A stretch of DNA of 64,000 bases from Halomonas lysinitropha (GCF_902500215.1 NZ_CABVOU010000046.1:250136-314135); one strand, 5' to 3'. Counted from the stretch's first letter, positions 47,997 to 57,307 are shown. Program-made: numbers and translations. The notes: generated by a model from the sequence alone, not told the origin.

Positions 47997-48842
47997 TCAC
48001 CCGCGTGCTCGATCACCCGGCCGACGCGGCGGCATGGCATCGAGTTCCAGCCGGCTATCGCCATGAATCGCCTGGAAGTGGCGTCCCTTGGCCCGGGCAA
48101 TCAGCAACACGCCGAAGCGCTCGGCCAGTTCCACGCCCTTCTGGGTCACTCCCGACCGCGATACCAGCACGCTGATCCCCATCTGCGCCACCTTGAGCAC
48201 CATCTCCGACGTCAACCGGCCAGTCGTGTAGAAGATGTCGGCATCGGTGCTTTTCGCCGCCGCCAGCCACTGGCGGCCGGCCAGAGTGTCCACGGCATTG
48301 TGCCGCCCCACGTCCTCGACGAAGTCCAGCACCGCCTCCTGGCGACACAGCGCGCAGCCGTGCACGGCACCGGCACTGCGATAGGTCTCGTTGTAGGCAC
48401 CCAGGTTGTCCAGCAGCCGGTAGAGCACCGACTGACGCATCACGGTGGCGGGTAACGGCTGCAGCGAGGTCGCGTCGAGCAATCGGCCGAAGACCGTTCC
48501 CTGTCCACAGCCGGTGGTCACCGTGCGCTGACCCAGGCGCTCCTCCAGATCCTCCGGCAGATGGCGGGTGACCACGGCAGCGGCCTCCACCGCCCAATCC
48601 ACATGCACCGCCTGGAGGTCCTGCTGGTCGGCGAGTAATCCCTGGTTGCGCAGGTAGCCGACCACCAGGGCCTCGGGATCGGCACCCAAAGTCATCAGGG
48701 TGACGATTTCCCGCTTGTTGAGGTAGAGGGTCAGGGCCCGTTCCGCGGCGATGGCCTGTTGTTTGAGCGCCCCGAATTCGTCGAGTACCTCGATTTCCAG
48801 GGTGGCAGGCAGGCGCGCCCGACTCAGGCTGATGTCATGCAT
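47997..48842 (-). CDS. fdhD: Formate dehydrogenase accessory sulfurtransferase FdhD (variant cysteines)
   Basis: Sulfurates the molybdenum cofactor before insertion into formate dehydrogenase. The 281-aa protein has the FdhD segments TGRLTSEMVLKVAQMGI and VEDVGRHNAVDTL. ATG 48842 follows GGAG at 6 nt; an upstream frame is ignored. The canonical CxxC loop reads TTGCGQGT, with only Cys112. A new Cys163-Ala-Leu-Cys166 pair is found where most FdhD proteins have HAAAL. It is divergent from the DUF3305 gene that begins the fdh cluster. Confidence 0.9.
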   Translation of the reverse strand: MHDISLSRARLPATLEIEVLDEFGALKQQAIAAERALTLYLNKREIVTLMTLGADPEALVVGYLRNQGLLADQQDLQAVHVDWAVEAAAVVTRHLPEDLEERLGQRTVTTGCGQGTVFGRLLDATSLQPLPATVMRQSVLYRLLDNLGAYNETYRSAGAVHGCALCRQEAVLDFVEDVGRHNAVDTLAGRQWLAAAKSTDADIFYTTGRLTSEMVLKVAQMGISVLVSRSGVTQKGVELAERFGVLLIARAKGRHFQAIHGDSRLELDAMPPRRPGDRARG

Positions 48843-48937
48843 CCACGGCTCCTCGACAGAACGTTGATTGACGATGATGGCATTGTCTCCCACCAGTGTC
48901 TTTACTATCAGGTACACAAGATCGGAGACCCCTCCCT

Positions 48938-49369
48938 ATGGCATCGATCACCAGCATGCGTTCTCTCAGCTTCGATGTCGTCGGCGAACCGCTCTCCATC
49001 AAGGGCTTCACCACGACCCGCTGGGGGATCACTGAACTCGTACCCGGCCAGGCCGGTCCCTGGACGCTGGACCTGCAACTCTACATGACCGAACGCGCTG
49101 CTTATCGCTTCAACCTCACCAGTGGCACTCCCCGTCTGTTCGTGCAGGCCGGAGAGGCGGGTGCCACGCCAGTCCCTGCCTCCATTACCGCCAGCCAGGA
49201 CGTGGCCGCGAGTTGGCTCGATGGCGAGCATCGCGTCCTCGAGGTCGACATGCCGCTGGCGATACAGGCCTGGATGGAGGCCTACCTCGCACATCAAGGC
49301 GAGGCCCCGGAGGAGGGGCGCAAGAAGAAGCGCAAGGGTGCCGGGCGTGCCCGGGAGGCCGAGGCATGA
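48938..49369 (+). CDS. DUF3305 family protein (fdh cluster)
   Basis: A 143-aa cytoplasmic protein with the DUF3305 core (RWGITELVPG, RAAYRFNLTSGTPRLFV and VLEVDMPLAIQAWMEAYLAHQGE) and a Lys/Arg-rich tail. DUF3305 genes are found almost only next to formate dehydrogenase genes, so a role in FDH maturation is likely, but the activity is unknown. It overlaps the DUF3306 gene by ATGA and is divergent from fdhD. Confidence 0.85.
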   Translation: MASITSMRSLSFDVVGEPLSIKGFTTTRWGITELVPGQAGPWTLDLQLYMTERAAYRFNLTSGTPRLFVQAGEAGATPVPASITASQDVAASWLDGEHRVLEVDMPLAIQAWMEAYLAHQGEAPEEGRKKKRKGAGRAREAEA

Positions 49370-49947
49370 GCCGGTTCGAGAGATGGTCCCGCCTCAAGCG
49401 GGGCGAGACCCCCTCCTGGCAGGAATCCAGCGCGCCGCCGCGCGAGAGCGATGAGCCTGACCGGAAGGCGCAGGGACTCGACCTCGACCATGGTACCGAG
49501 CCCTCCGGTTCGCCAGTACCCGGCAGCCTCGATCATACCCTGCCCGACCCGGACTCCCTGCCCGTCGGCAGCGACATCAAGGCCTACCTGGCCTCCGGGG
49601 TCAGTAGCGGCCTGCGCAAGCGTGCCCTGCGACGCCTCTTTGCCGCGGACCATTACGGTATCCGCGACGGTCTCGATGACTATGACGATGACTATCGGCA
49701 GACGCTTCAGCCCCTGGTCAGCGAGGTGGCCGAACGTCTGCGCAACTGGACTCGGCGTCAGCTGGAAGACGACGAAGCCCCGGCCGAGCCGACCGCCGAA
49801 GCAAGCGAGGCCTCAGCCCCCGCAGCAGAGCCGTCGGCTACCCGGCAGGGAGCATCCGATGGCGAAGCAGCCGTGACCTCGCGAGTCGATGATGAGAAAT
49901 GCGAAGAGCTCATGGACGAGGTAGATCGTTCGCGCGACGCACCTTAG
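49366..49947 (+). CDS. DUF3306 family protein (fdh cluster)
   Basis: A 193-aa protein of the DUF3306 family: an N-terminal RFERWSRLKRG motif, a disordered acidic stretch, then a core LPVGSDIKAYLASGVSSGLRKRALRRLF with HYGIRDGLDDYDDDY. An Ala/Glu/Pro-rich acidic tail follows, longer than I would expect and probably halophile-specific. It is coupled to DUF3305 by a 4-bp overlap and is probably part of the same FDH maturation group. Confidence 0.85.
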   Translation: MSRFERWSRLKRGETPSWQESSAPPRESDEPDRKAQGLDLDHGTEPSGSPVPGSLDHTLPDPDSLPVGSDIKAYLASGVSSGLRKRALRRLFAADHYGIRDGLDDYDDDYRQTLQPLVSEVAERLRNWTRRQLEDDEAPAEPTAEASEASAPAAEPSATRQGASDGEAAVTSRVDDEKCEELMDEVDRSRDAP

Positions 49948-49961
49948 AGGATGCACCTTAG

Positions 49962-49978
49962 ACCAAGGGAGCCTTGGT
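49962..49978 (+). terminator. Small hairpin after the DUF3306 gene
   Basis: ACCAAGG-GAG-CCTTGGT forms a 7-bp stem with a 3-nt loop, 14 bp after the stop. A directly repeated GCACCTTAGA lies at its left edge. Termination strength is unclear because no U-tract follows; transcription may continue into the Fe-S gene. Confidence 0.4.
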
Positions 49979-50062
49979 ACGAAGCGCCGTTTCGGCTAAC
50001 ACTAATAAATCAGTCCTTAACAACAACAAGATCAAACCTACTCCTCTCGACCGTGAGACGTC

Positions 50063-51778
50063 ATGAATCAACCAATCAATATCACGCCGGTGGATGATGA
50101 CCGTAACCGGGAGGCCCGAGAGGCGGCACGCCGCCGAGTCTCCTGGCCGGTCAATCTCATCCCGGCCACTGTCGGCTACCACAGCCAGGGGCATGCCCTG
50201 GTGCTCGGCAACGAGCGCGACGTGCGACGTGCCGCCCGTGTCCTGCACGACCGGGGGCTTCCGCCGCCCACCCTTCTTTTCACCGACCCGATGACTGCCG
50301 ACCCTGCCGACGGCGAGGACGATGAGACGCTGCTGGCCGACACCGCCAGCCTGACGTCTCGTAAGCTCTCCCGATCACAGGCCCGGTCACTCGCCATCGA
50401 AGGTTACCTGGGCCACTTCTCGGCCAGCCTGACGGGCGAGGACGGTGCGCTCGACCTGGCTAGGGCACTGACCGACCGCGAGCACTTCGACCTGGTCCTT
50501 GACCTGGGCGAGACGCCCGCGCTTGCCCTGGAGCTGCCGCCCCCCGGCTATGTTGCCCTCGCCTGGCAGGACCCGCAGCGTGACGAGCAACTTGAGGACC
50601 TCGCCGGGCTGGTGGGCGAATTCGACAAGCCGCGCTATTTCCAGATCGACAACGCACTGTGCGCGCACTCCGCCAGCGGCTACACGGGCTGCACGCGCTG
50701 CCTGGACGTGTGCCCGGCCGATGCCGTCCGCAGCCACCAGGGTCGTATCGAAGCCTGGATCGAGATCGATCCCTTTCGCTGCCATGGTGTCGGCAGCTGC
50801 AGCAGTGCCTGCCCCACCGGGGCGATCCAGTTCCGTCTGCCCGAGACCGCACGTCAGCAGGAGACCTTGCTGGCTTGGCTCGCCGCCTATCGCGACACCG
50901 GTGGAACGGCGCCGGTGGTGCGCTTTGCCGAGGCCGGCGACCTGGACGGGGAAGGCGACGTCGCGGGCCATGTGCTCGATATCCCCCTCGAGGAGCTGGG
51001 AGCCGCCGGCCACGATCAGTGGCTGACCGCCCTGGCCGGCGGTGCCGCCGAGGTGCGCATTCAGTGTCACCCGGGGATGCCCGAGCGCTTGACGACCTTC
51101 ATCGACGACCAGCTCGACCAGGCGCATGCCCTGCTCAATGCCCTTGGCCATTCGCCGTCGCGTATCACCCGAGTAATGGCCGGTGACCAGGCCGCTCGTG
51201 ACGCCCTGCCGGGCGAGGCGCCGCTGGACGGTGACCCCCTGGAGTTCACCGACAGTGACAAGCGCGCGCGTCTCGATAGTGTGCTGGCCCACCTTGAACG
51301 CCTTGGTGGCACCGATGGAGAGCGCCATGCCATGCCGGCCGGTGCCGCCTATGGTGGCCTGTCGGTCGATGGCGAGGCCTGCACGCTATGCTTCTCCTGC
51401 GTGTCCAACTGCCCTACCCCGGCCCTCGCCACCGGCAAAGATCAGCCGTTGTTGAGCTTTCGCGAGGCGGATTGCGTCCAGTGCGGGCTCTGTGCCGAAG
51501 CCTGTCCGGAGGATGCCATCACCCTGGTGCCCGGCTTTCTGGCCGACGCGACCCGACGTGAGCGACAGGTACAGCACCAGGAGGAAGCCTTCCCCTGTAT
51601 TCACTGCGGCAAGCGCTTCGCCACCGCCAGCACCGTGGCGACCCTCAAGGCCAAGCTTGCCGATCATCCCTATTTTGCCGGCGATGCCCTGGCTCGGCTG
51701 GAGATGTGCGAAGACTGCCGGGTCAAGGATGTCTGGCAGGCCATGGCCCGCGACCCCGAATCGCAGCTGAAGGTGTGA
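50063..51778 (+). CDS. Multi-cluster 4Fe-4S protein of the formate dehydrogenase cluster
   Basis: A 571-aa soluble protein. An N-terminal domain without clusters (about 1-190) is followed by ferredoxin motifs at about 199-217 (CTRCLDVCP), 239-252 (CSSACPTGA), 439-450 (CTLCFSCVSNCP) and 471-485 (CVQCGLCAEACPEDA). At the C-terminus CIHCGKRF (511-518) and CEDCRVKD (548-555) form a likely zinc-ribbon-like pair. This protein type accompanies fdhA-fdhB and TorD chaperones; it may transfer electrons or help mature FDH. No signal peptide, so it is cytoplasmic. Confidence 0.88.
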   Translation: MNQPINITPVDDDRNREAREAARRRVSWPVNLIPATVGYHSQGHALVLGNERDVRRAARVLHDRGLPPPTLLFTDPMTADPADGEDDETLLADTASLTSRKLSRSQARSLAIEGYLGHFSASLTGEDGALDLARALTDREHFDLVLDLGETPALALELPPPGYVALAWQDPQRDEQLEDLAGLVGEFDKPRYFQIDNALCAHSASGYTGCTRCLDVCPADAVRSHQGRIEAWIEIDPFRCHGVGSCSSACPTGAIQFRLPETARQQETLLAWLAAYRDTGGTAPVVRFAEAGDLDGEGDVAGHVLDIPLEELGAAGHDQWLTALAGGAAEVRIQCHPGMPERLTTFIDDQLDQAHALLNALGHSPSRITRVMAGDQAARDALPGEAPLDGDPLEFTDSDKRARLDSVLAHLERLGGTDGERHAMPAGAAYGGLSVDGEACTLCFSCVSNCPTPALATGKDQPLLSFREADCVQCGLCAEACPEDAITLVPGFLADATRRERQVQHQEEAFPCIHCGKRFATASTVATLKAKLADHPYFAGDALARLEMCEDCRVKDVWQAMARDPESQLKV

Positions 51779-51782
51779 GCGC

Positions 51783-52382
51783 ATGAGCGAGTTGAATGAA
51801 CATGCCCTGAGAGCCGATATCTATCGGCTAATGGCCAGACTCCTGCGCGAGGCGCCCGACGCCTCGTTGCTCGACTGGCTGGCTGGACTGGAGATCCAGC
51901 GTGACGGCACCTTGCTCGCCGAGCGCTGGGCATCTCTGGTTGCTGCCGCGGGCGCGACCACGGCCGATCTCCTCGAGCGGGCCCACTTCCGCCACCTGGT
52001 CGGGGTGGTGCAGGGCGACATCACGCCCTACGCCTCCTGGTACCGCAACGGCGAGCTGATGGATGCCGCGCTGGTCGCCCTGCGCCGCGATCTCAAGGCG
52101 CTGGGCATCCAGCGTGCCGAGCACAGCCGCGACCCCGAGGACCATCTGGCCGCCCTATGCGAAGTGATGGCCATGCTGATCGAAGCCCGCGCTCCGGACG
52201 AGGCGCGCTTCTTCATGACCCACCTTGCGCCCTGGGCTTCGCATTGTCTGGCCGATCTGGGCGCCGTGGAAACGGCTTTCCATGCCCGACTCGGTCGTCT
52301 TGGCGAAGCCTTTATCGAAGAGGAATCCCGGCGACTCGAGGCCGAATCGCTCGAGGATCCCGTAAGGATCGTCGAACCCTGA
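51783..52382 (+). CDS. TorD/DmsD-family molybdoenzyme chaperone
   Basis: A 199-aa all-helical chaperone of the TorD family, with the fold-typical segments ADIYRLMARLLREAPDASLL, FRHLVGVVQGDITPYASWYRNG and PEDHLAALCEVMAMLIEA. It should bind the Tat signal or the apo-form of FdhA until the cofactor is loaded. It begins 4 bp after the Fe-S gene with AAGGTG at 8 nt and lies directly before the Tat-signal genes. Confidence 0.88.
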   Translation: MSELNEHALRADIYRLMARLLREAPDASLLDWLAGLEIQRDGTLLAERWASLVAAAGATTADLLERAHFRHLVGVVQGDITPYASWYRNGELMDAALVALRRDLKALGIQRAEHSRDPEDHLAALCEVMAMLIEARAPDEARFFMTHLAPWASHCLADLGAVETAFHARLGRLGEAFIEEESRRLEAESLEDPVRIVEP

Positions 52383-52464
52383 CGCCCCACAGCGGACCGT
52401 GATGCCACAACCACAACAGGGCCCGGCAAGGGCCACAGACAGCATGAGTAGAGGAGACATCCCC

Positions 52465-52668
52465 ATGCCCAACACACGCAACCCGGAGCGTCGGCGCTTT
52501 CTCAAGACGCTCGGCATCGGTACCGCCGCCGCTGGCGCCGCGGCGGCCGTCGGTCACGTTACCCTGGCCCAGGCCGATGCCAAGCCGTCGGCAAAGGAGG
52601 CTGAGCCTTCCCGAGAGTACCGGGAAACCCCCCATATCCGTGCTTTCTACGCCACCCTGCGTGACTGA
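52465..52668 (+). CDS. Small Tat-signal protein of the formate dehydrogenase region
   Basis: A 67-aa peptide that is little more than a twin-arginine signal: NPERRRFLKTLG, then an Ala/Gly-rich hydrophobic stretch ending near LAQADA, and a short mature tail EYRETPHIRAFYATLRD. This matches the 'formate dehydrogenase region Tat target' type. ATG 52465 follows GGAG; an ATG seven codons earlier is possible. It may act as an FDH subunit or assembly factor. Confidence 0.87.
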   Translation: MPNTRNPERRRFLKTLGIGTAAAGAAAAVGHVTLAQADAKPSAKEAEPSREYRETPHIRAFYATLRD

Positions 52669-52694
52669 CGGCCCCGAGCCAGGAGAGCGATGCC

Positions 52695-55550
52695 ATGCGT
52701 CTGACACCAAGATCCGATTCCCCGAGGGCCGGTGGGCTGGGCATTTCCCGTCGCCAGTTCCTCAAACGTAGCGGGGCCACCACCGGCGGGCTCGCCGCCG
52801 CGGGTTTCATGGGCGCCCCCATGATGCAGCGCACCGAGGCCGACGAGAAGACCGCCGTCTCCGATGCCCCGGTGGAGACCAAGCGGACCGTCTGTTCCCA
52901 CTGTTCGGTGGGCTGCGGCGTCTATGCCGAGGTCCAGGAGGGCATCTGGACCAAGCAGGAACCCGCCTTCGATCATCCCATCAATCGTGGGGCCCATTGC
53001 GCCAAGGGCGCGTCGTTGCGTCAGCACGGCCATTCGAGCCGCCGCCTCAAGTACCCCATGAAACTGGTGGGCGGCGAGTGGCAGCGGCTGAGCTGGGAGG
53101 AGGCCATCGAGGAGATCGGCAACAAGGTGCTGGAGCTCACCGAGGCGAACGGTCCGGACAGCATCTACTGGCTGGGGTCGGCCAAGTTCAACAACGAGCA
53201 GGCCTATCTGCTGCGCAAGTTCGCCGCCCTGGCCGGCACCAACAACACTGACCACCAGGCGCGTATCTGCCACTCCACCACCGTGGCCGGGGTGGCCAAC
53301 ACCTGGGGCTACGGAGCGATGACCAACTCGCTCAATGATATCCAGCACAGCAAGTCGATCATGTTCATCGGCTCCAACCCCTCCGAGGCGCACCCGGTGG
53401 CCATGCAGCACATCCTGCTGGCCAAGGAGAAGAGCCAGGCAGAAATCATCGTCGTCGATCCTCGCTTCACCCGCACGGCGGCCAAGGCCGACAGTTTCGT
53501 GCGGATTCGTCCCGGGTCCGACGTGGCCTTCATCTGGGGACTGCTGTGGCACATCTTCGAGAGCGGCTGGGAAGATCGGGAGTACATCGACCAGCGCGTC
53601 TACGCCATGGACGAGGTGCGCGCCGAGGTGGCCCAGTTCCCGCCCGATGTCGTCGAGAACATCACCGGCGTCGGCGAGGAGGCAATGCGCGACACCGCGC
53701 GGCGTCTGGCCGAGAACCGCCCAGGCTGCATCGTCTGGTGCATGGGCGGCACCCAGCACACCACCGGCAACAACAACACCCGCGCCTACTGCATTCTCGA
53801 GTTGGCCCTGGGCAACATCGGCAAGTCCGGCGGCGGAGCGAACATCTTCCGCGGCCACGACAACGTCCAGGGTGCTACCGACCTGGGTCTGATGTCCCAC
53901 TCGCTGCCCGGCTACTATGGGCTATCCGAAGGTGCCTGGAAGCACTGGTCCCGCGTGTGGGATCTGGACTACGAGTGGGTCAAGGGGCGTTTCGACCAGG
54001 CCGAGTACACCGATGGCAAGCCGATGCACTCGAGCGGTATCACCGTCTCGCGCTGGATCGATGGCGTTCTCGAGCAGGAAGAGGACATCTCCCAGCGTAC
54101 CCGCCTCAAGGCGATGTTCTACTGGGGGCACGCGGTCAATTCCCAGACCCGCGGTCCCGAGATGCAGCAGGCCATGAAGCAGCTCGAGATGATGGTCATC
54201 GTCGATCCCTACCCCACCGTGGCCGGGGTCATGCACGACCGTCAGGACGGCGTCTTCCTGCTGCCCGCCTGCACCCAGTTCGAGACCACCGGCAGCGTCA
54301 CCGCCACCAACCGCTCCATACAGTGGCGCGACAAGGTGATCGAGCCGCTGTTCGAGTCCAAGCCGGATCACGAGATCATGTACCTGCTGGCCAGAAAGCT
54401 GGGCTTCGGTGATGAGCTGGTCAAGAACTTCCAGATGAACGGCGATGAACCACTGATCGAGGATATCACCCGGGAATTTAACGCCGGCATGTGGACGGTG
54501 GGCTATACCGGTCAGAGTCCGGAGCGTCTCAAGGCCCACCAGCAGAACTGGCACACCTTCAGCTTCCGTGACCTTCAGGCCGAGGGCGGGCCTGTCGACG
54601 GCGACTACTATGGCCTGCCCTGGCCCTGCTGGGGCAACGCCGAGATGGGCCACCCCGGCACGCCGATCCTCTATGACACCAGCAAGAAGGTGTCCGAGGG
54701 CGGCCTGACCTTCCGTGCCCGCTTCGGCATCGAGCGTGACGGCGAGAACCTCCTCGCCGATGGTTCGTACAGTGAAGGCTCCGAGCTGGAGGACGGCTAT
54801 CCGGAGTTCACCGATACCATGCTCAAGGATCTCGGCTGGTGGGACGACCTGACCGACGCCGAGAAGGCCGAGGCGGAAGGCAAGAACTGGAAGACCGATC
54901 TCTCCGGCGGCATCCAGCGCGTAGCGATCGCCCACGAGTGCTCGCCTTTCGGCAATGCCAAGGCGCGCTGCAACGTCTGGACCTTCCCCGACCCCATTCC
55001 CAAGCACCGCGAGCCGCTCTACACCAGCCGCCGCGACCTGGTGGCCGACTACCCCACCTGGGACGACGTGGCCTCCCACTACCGCCTGCCCACCCTCTAC
55101 AAGACCATTCAGGACAAGGATGTCACCGGGGACTACCCCATCATCCTCACTTCGGGACGCCTGGTGGAGTACGAGGGCGGCGGCGAGGAGACCCGCTCCA
55201 TGTCCTGGCTCGCCGAACTGCAGCAGGAGATGTTCGTCGAGATCAATCCGGCCCTGGCCAACGATCTGGCCATCGCCGAGGGCGACATGGTGTGGGTCGA
55301 GGGTGCCGAAGGCGGCCGCGTGAAGGTCAAGGCGCTGGTCACCCCCCGGGTCGCCCGCGAAGTGGTCTTCATGCCCTTCCACTTCGGCGGCATGTTCCAG
55401 GGCGAGAGCCTGCACGACCGCTATCCGGAAGGTTCGGCACCCTATGTGCTGGGCGAGGCGGCCAACACCGCCACCACCTACGGCTATGACTCGGTGACCC
55501 AGATGCAGGAAACCAAGTGCACCCTGTGTCGCATCGAGAAGGCAAGCTGA
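52695..55550 (+). CDS. fdhA: Formate dehydrogenase alpha (catalytic, molybdopterin) subunit
   Basis: Oxidises formate to CO2 at a bis-MGD molybdenum or tungsten centre in the periplasm. The 951-aa precursor has a Tat signal (RRQFLK, Arg19-Arg20), a 4Fe-4S site (Cys67, Cys70, Cys74, Cys102) and the catalytic pair Cys192-His193 in QARICHSTT. It is a cysteine rather than selenocysteine enzyme. The C-terminal dinucleotide-binding domain contains IILTSGRLVEYEGGG. A terminal CTLCRIEKAS adds a CxxC of unknown role. It is followed by fdhB and fdhC in one operon. Confidence 0.95.
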   Translation: MRLTPRSDSPRAGGLGISRRQFLKRSGATTGGLAAAGFMGAPMMQRTEADEKTAVSDAPVETKRTVCSHCSVGCGVYAEVQEGIWTKQEPAFDHPINRGAHCAKGASLRQHGHSSRRLKYPMKLVGGEWQRLSWEEAIEEIGNKVLELTEANGPDSIYWLGSAKFNNEQAYLLRKFAALAGTNNTDHQARICHSTTVAGVANTWGYGAMTNSLNDIQHSKSIMFIGSNPSEAHPVAMQHILLAKEKSQAEIIVVDPRFTRTAAKADSFVRIRPGSDVAFIWGLLWHIFESGWEDREYIDQRVYAMDEVRAEVAQFPPDVVENITGVGEEAMRDTARRLAENRPGCIVWCMGGTQHTTGNNNTRAYCILELALGNIGKSGGGANIFRGHDNVQGATDLGLMSHSLPGYYGLSEGAWKHWSRVWDLDYEWVKGRFDQAEYTDGKPMHSSGITVSRWIDGVLEQEEDISQRTRLKAMFYWGHAVNSQTRGPEMQQAMKQLEMMVIVDPYPTVAGVMHDRQDGVFLLPACTQFETTGSVTATNRSIQWRDKVIEPLFESKPDHEIMYLLARKLGFGDELVKNFQMNGDEPLIEDITREFNAGMWTVGYTGQSPERLKAHQQNWHTFSFRDLQAEGGPVDGDYYGLPWPCWGNAEMGHPGTPILYDTSKKVSEGGLTFRARFGIERDGENLLADGSYSEGSELEDGYPEFTDTMLKDLGWWDDLTDAEKAEAEGKNWKTDLSGGIQRVAIAHECSPFGNAKARCNVWTFPDPIPKHREPLYTSRRDLVADYPTWDDVASHYRLPTLYKTIQDKDVTGDYPIILTSGRLVEYEGGGEETRSMSWLAELQQEMFVEINPALANDLAIAEGDMVWVEGAEGGRVKVKALVTPRVAREVVFMPFHFGGMFQGESLHDRYPEGSAPYVLGEAANTATTYGYDSVTQMQETKCTLCRIEKAS

Positions 55551-55560
55551 GGAGAACACC

Positions 55561-56214
55561 ATGGCCACTATGAAGTTTATGTGCGACGCGGAGCGCTGCA
55601 TCGAGTGCAACGGCTGCGTCACTGCCTGCAAGAATGCCAACGAGGTGGAATGGGGCATTCAGCGTCGTCGCGTGGTCACGCTCAACGACGGCGAGCCCAG
55701 CGAAGTCTCGATCTCGGTAGCCTGCATGCACTGCGACGATGCGCCCTGCATTGCCGTCTGCCCCACCGAGACCCTGTTCCAGCGCGATGACGGCATCGTG
55801 CTGCACGACAAGGATCTTTGCATCGGCTGCGGCTACTGCCTCTACGCGTGCCCGTTCGGCGCCCCGCAGTTCCCCAAGGAGAACGCCTTCGGCGAGCGGG
55901 GCAAGATGGACAAGTGTACTTTCTGTGCCGGCGGTCCGGCGGAAACTGCAGAAGAGGAGTACCAGAAGTACGGGGCCAACCGGATCGCCGAGGGCAAGCT
56001 ACCGCTGTGCGCCGAGATGTGCTCGACCAAGGCGCTGCTGGCCGGTGATGCCCAGGAGGTCGCCGATATCTTCCGCCAGCGGGTCGTGCAACGAGGGCAC
56101 AAGGATGGCGGCTGGTCCGGCAATCAGCGCCGCGAACAGAATCGCGCTCGCACGGGTCAGCCGGATCTCTCGGCGGCGGATACCCTCGCCTATGATGCTA
56201 CCCAGCAGGGGTAA
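55561..56214 (+). CDS. fdhB: Formate dehydrogenase beta (iron-sulfur) subunit
   Basis: A 217-aa electron-transfer subunit with four 4Fe-4S motifs: CIECNGCVTAC (Cys13-Cys23), CMHCDDAPCIAVCP, CIGCGYCLYACPFG and CTFCAGG with CAEMC. It passes electrons from FdhA to the membrane cytochrome b. It has no signal peptide, so it is presumably exported in complex with the Tat-targeted alpha subunit. It lacks the C-terminal anchor helix of FdnH-type subunits, as in Fdh3-type enzymes. Confidence 0.94.
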   Translation: MATMKFMCDAERCIECNGCVTACKNANEVEWGIQRRRVVTLNDGEPSEVSISVACMHCDDAPCIAVCPTETLFQRDDGIVLHDKDLCIGCGYCLYACPFGAPQFPKENAFGERGKMDKCTFCAGGPAETAEEEYQKYGANRIAEGKLPLCAEMCSTKALLAGDAQEVADIFRQRVVQRGHKDGGWSGNQRREQNRARTGQPDLSAADTLAYDATQQG

Positions 56215-56226
56215 GGAGGTCATGTC

Positions 56227-57285
56227 ATGAGCAAGTCCATACCCTGGTGGGCGCTGTGGCGATTGCCCCTGCTGGCGCTGGTCCTGGTGGCCAGCCTGGG
56301 GGCTGCCCAGTTTGCCCTGGCTCAGGCCGACCCGGATCGAGAAGCGGCCACGGCAGTACCTGCCGTGGATGCCGATGCCTGGCGGCAGATCAAGAGCGGA
56401 GAAACCGGTCCCAACTACCGGGATAGCCGCTTCGACTCCAACTACAACCTGATCAACGCCAGTGGCGAGACCTGGCGGCAGATCCGTGACCGCTGGGTGT
56501 CGCCCTTCGGGGTGATCGCCGTGGTCGGGATGATCGTCGTGATCGCCCTCTTCTACCTGGTGTTCGGGCGCAAGAAGCTCGATGAGCCGCGCACGGGCCG
56601 CAAGCTACCGCGCTGGTCGCTGATGGTCAGGTCCCTGCACTGGACGGTGGCAACGCTGTTCATTCTGCTCGCGCTGACGGGGCTCAACCTGGCCTTTGGC
56701 AAGGCCATCTTCCGTCCGGTATTCGGGGATGGCGCATGGGCAGCCATGATGTCCGGCACCAAGCTGATCCACAACTATCTGGGCCCCTTGTTCGGCATCC
56801 TGCTGGTGATCCTGCTGGTGCGACTGCTGGCGGACAACATTCCCCGCAAGCACGACCTGAACTGGTTTGCCAAGGGCGGAGGCCTGATCGGCAAGGGACA
56901 CCCTGATGCGGGCTTCGCCAACGCCGGCGAGAAGGTGTGGTACTGGCTGCTCGCCACTGCCGGCATCGCCGTGATCATCAGCGGCCTGGTGATGGACTTC
57001 CCCAACTACGGCCAGGGCCGCGATACCATGCAGTGGGCCAATATCATCCATGCTGTCGGTGCCTTCGGCCTGACGGCGGTCGCCCTGGGTCATATCTATA
57101 TCGGCACCCTCGGCACGGAGGGCTCCTTCGAGGCCATGGCCACCGGCTACGTGGACGAGACCTGGGCCAAGGAGCACCACAACCTCTGGTACGAGCAGGT
57201 CAAGGATCAGGCCATTCCCGGGGAACAGCTGGAGGCCGCCAGTAGATCCTCGACGGGGGACGAGCCGGAACCTCGATCGGGATGA
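56227..57285 (+). CDS. fdhC: Formate dehydrogenase gamma (cytochrome b556) subunit
   Basis: A 352-aa membrane anchor that passes electrons to quinone. An N-terminal signal-like helix (about 8-32, ending LAQA) precedes a periplasmic segment with NYRDSRFDSNYNLINASGE. Four or five helices follow, with haem histidines in VRSLHWTVATLF, KLIHNYLGPLFG and ANIIHAVGAFGLTAVALGHIYIG. The C-terminus is cytoplasmic and acidic. It ends the fdhABC operon; a strong terminator follows. Confidence 0.94.
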   Translation: MSKSIPWWALWRLPLLALVLVASLGAAQFALAQADPDREAATAVPAVDADAWRQIKSGETGPNYRDSRFDSNYNLINASGETWRQIRDRWVSPFGVIAVVGMIVVIALFYLVFGRKKLDEPRTGRKLPRWSLMVRSLHWTVATLFILLALTGLNLAFGKAIFRPVFGDGAWAAMMSGTKLIHNYLGPLFGILLVILLVRLLADNIPRKHDLNWFAKGGGLIGKGHPDAGFANAGEKVWYWLLATAGIAVIISGLVMDFPNYGQGRDTMQWANIIHAVGAFGLTAVALGHIYIGTLGTEGSFEAMATGYVDETWAKEHHNLWYEQVKDQAIPGEQLEAASRSSTGDEPEPRSG

Positions 57286-57307
57286 ACGTTGGTAAAGACG
57301 TCGCCAT

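Noticed and set aside
53265..53273. Selenocysteine formate dehydrogenase
   Set aside because: The active-site residue is encoded by TGC (Cys192) and there is no in-frame TGA in fdhA.
53922..55658. 578-codon minus-strand open frame opposite fdhA
   Set aside because: Antisense shadow of fdhA; no start context or recognisable motif.
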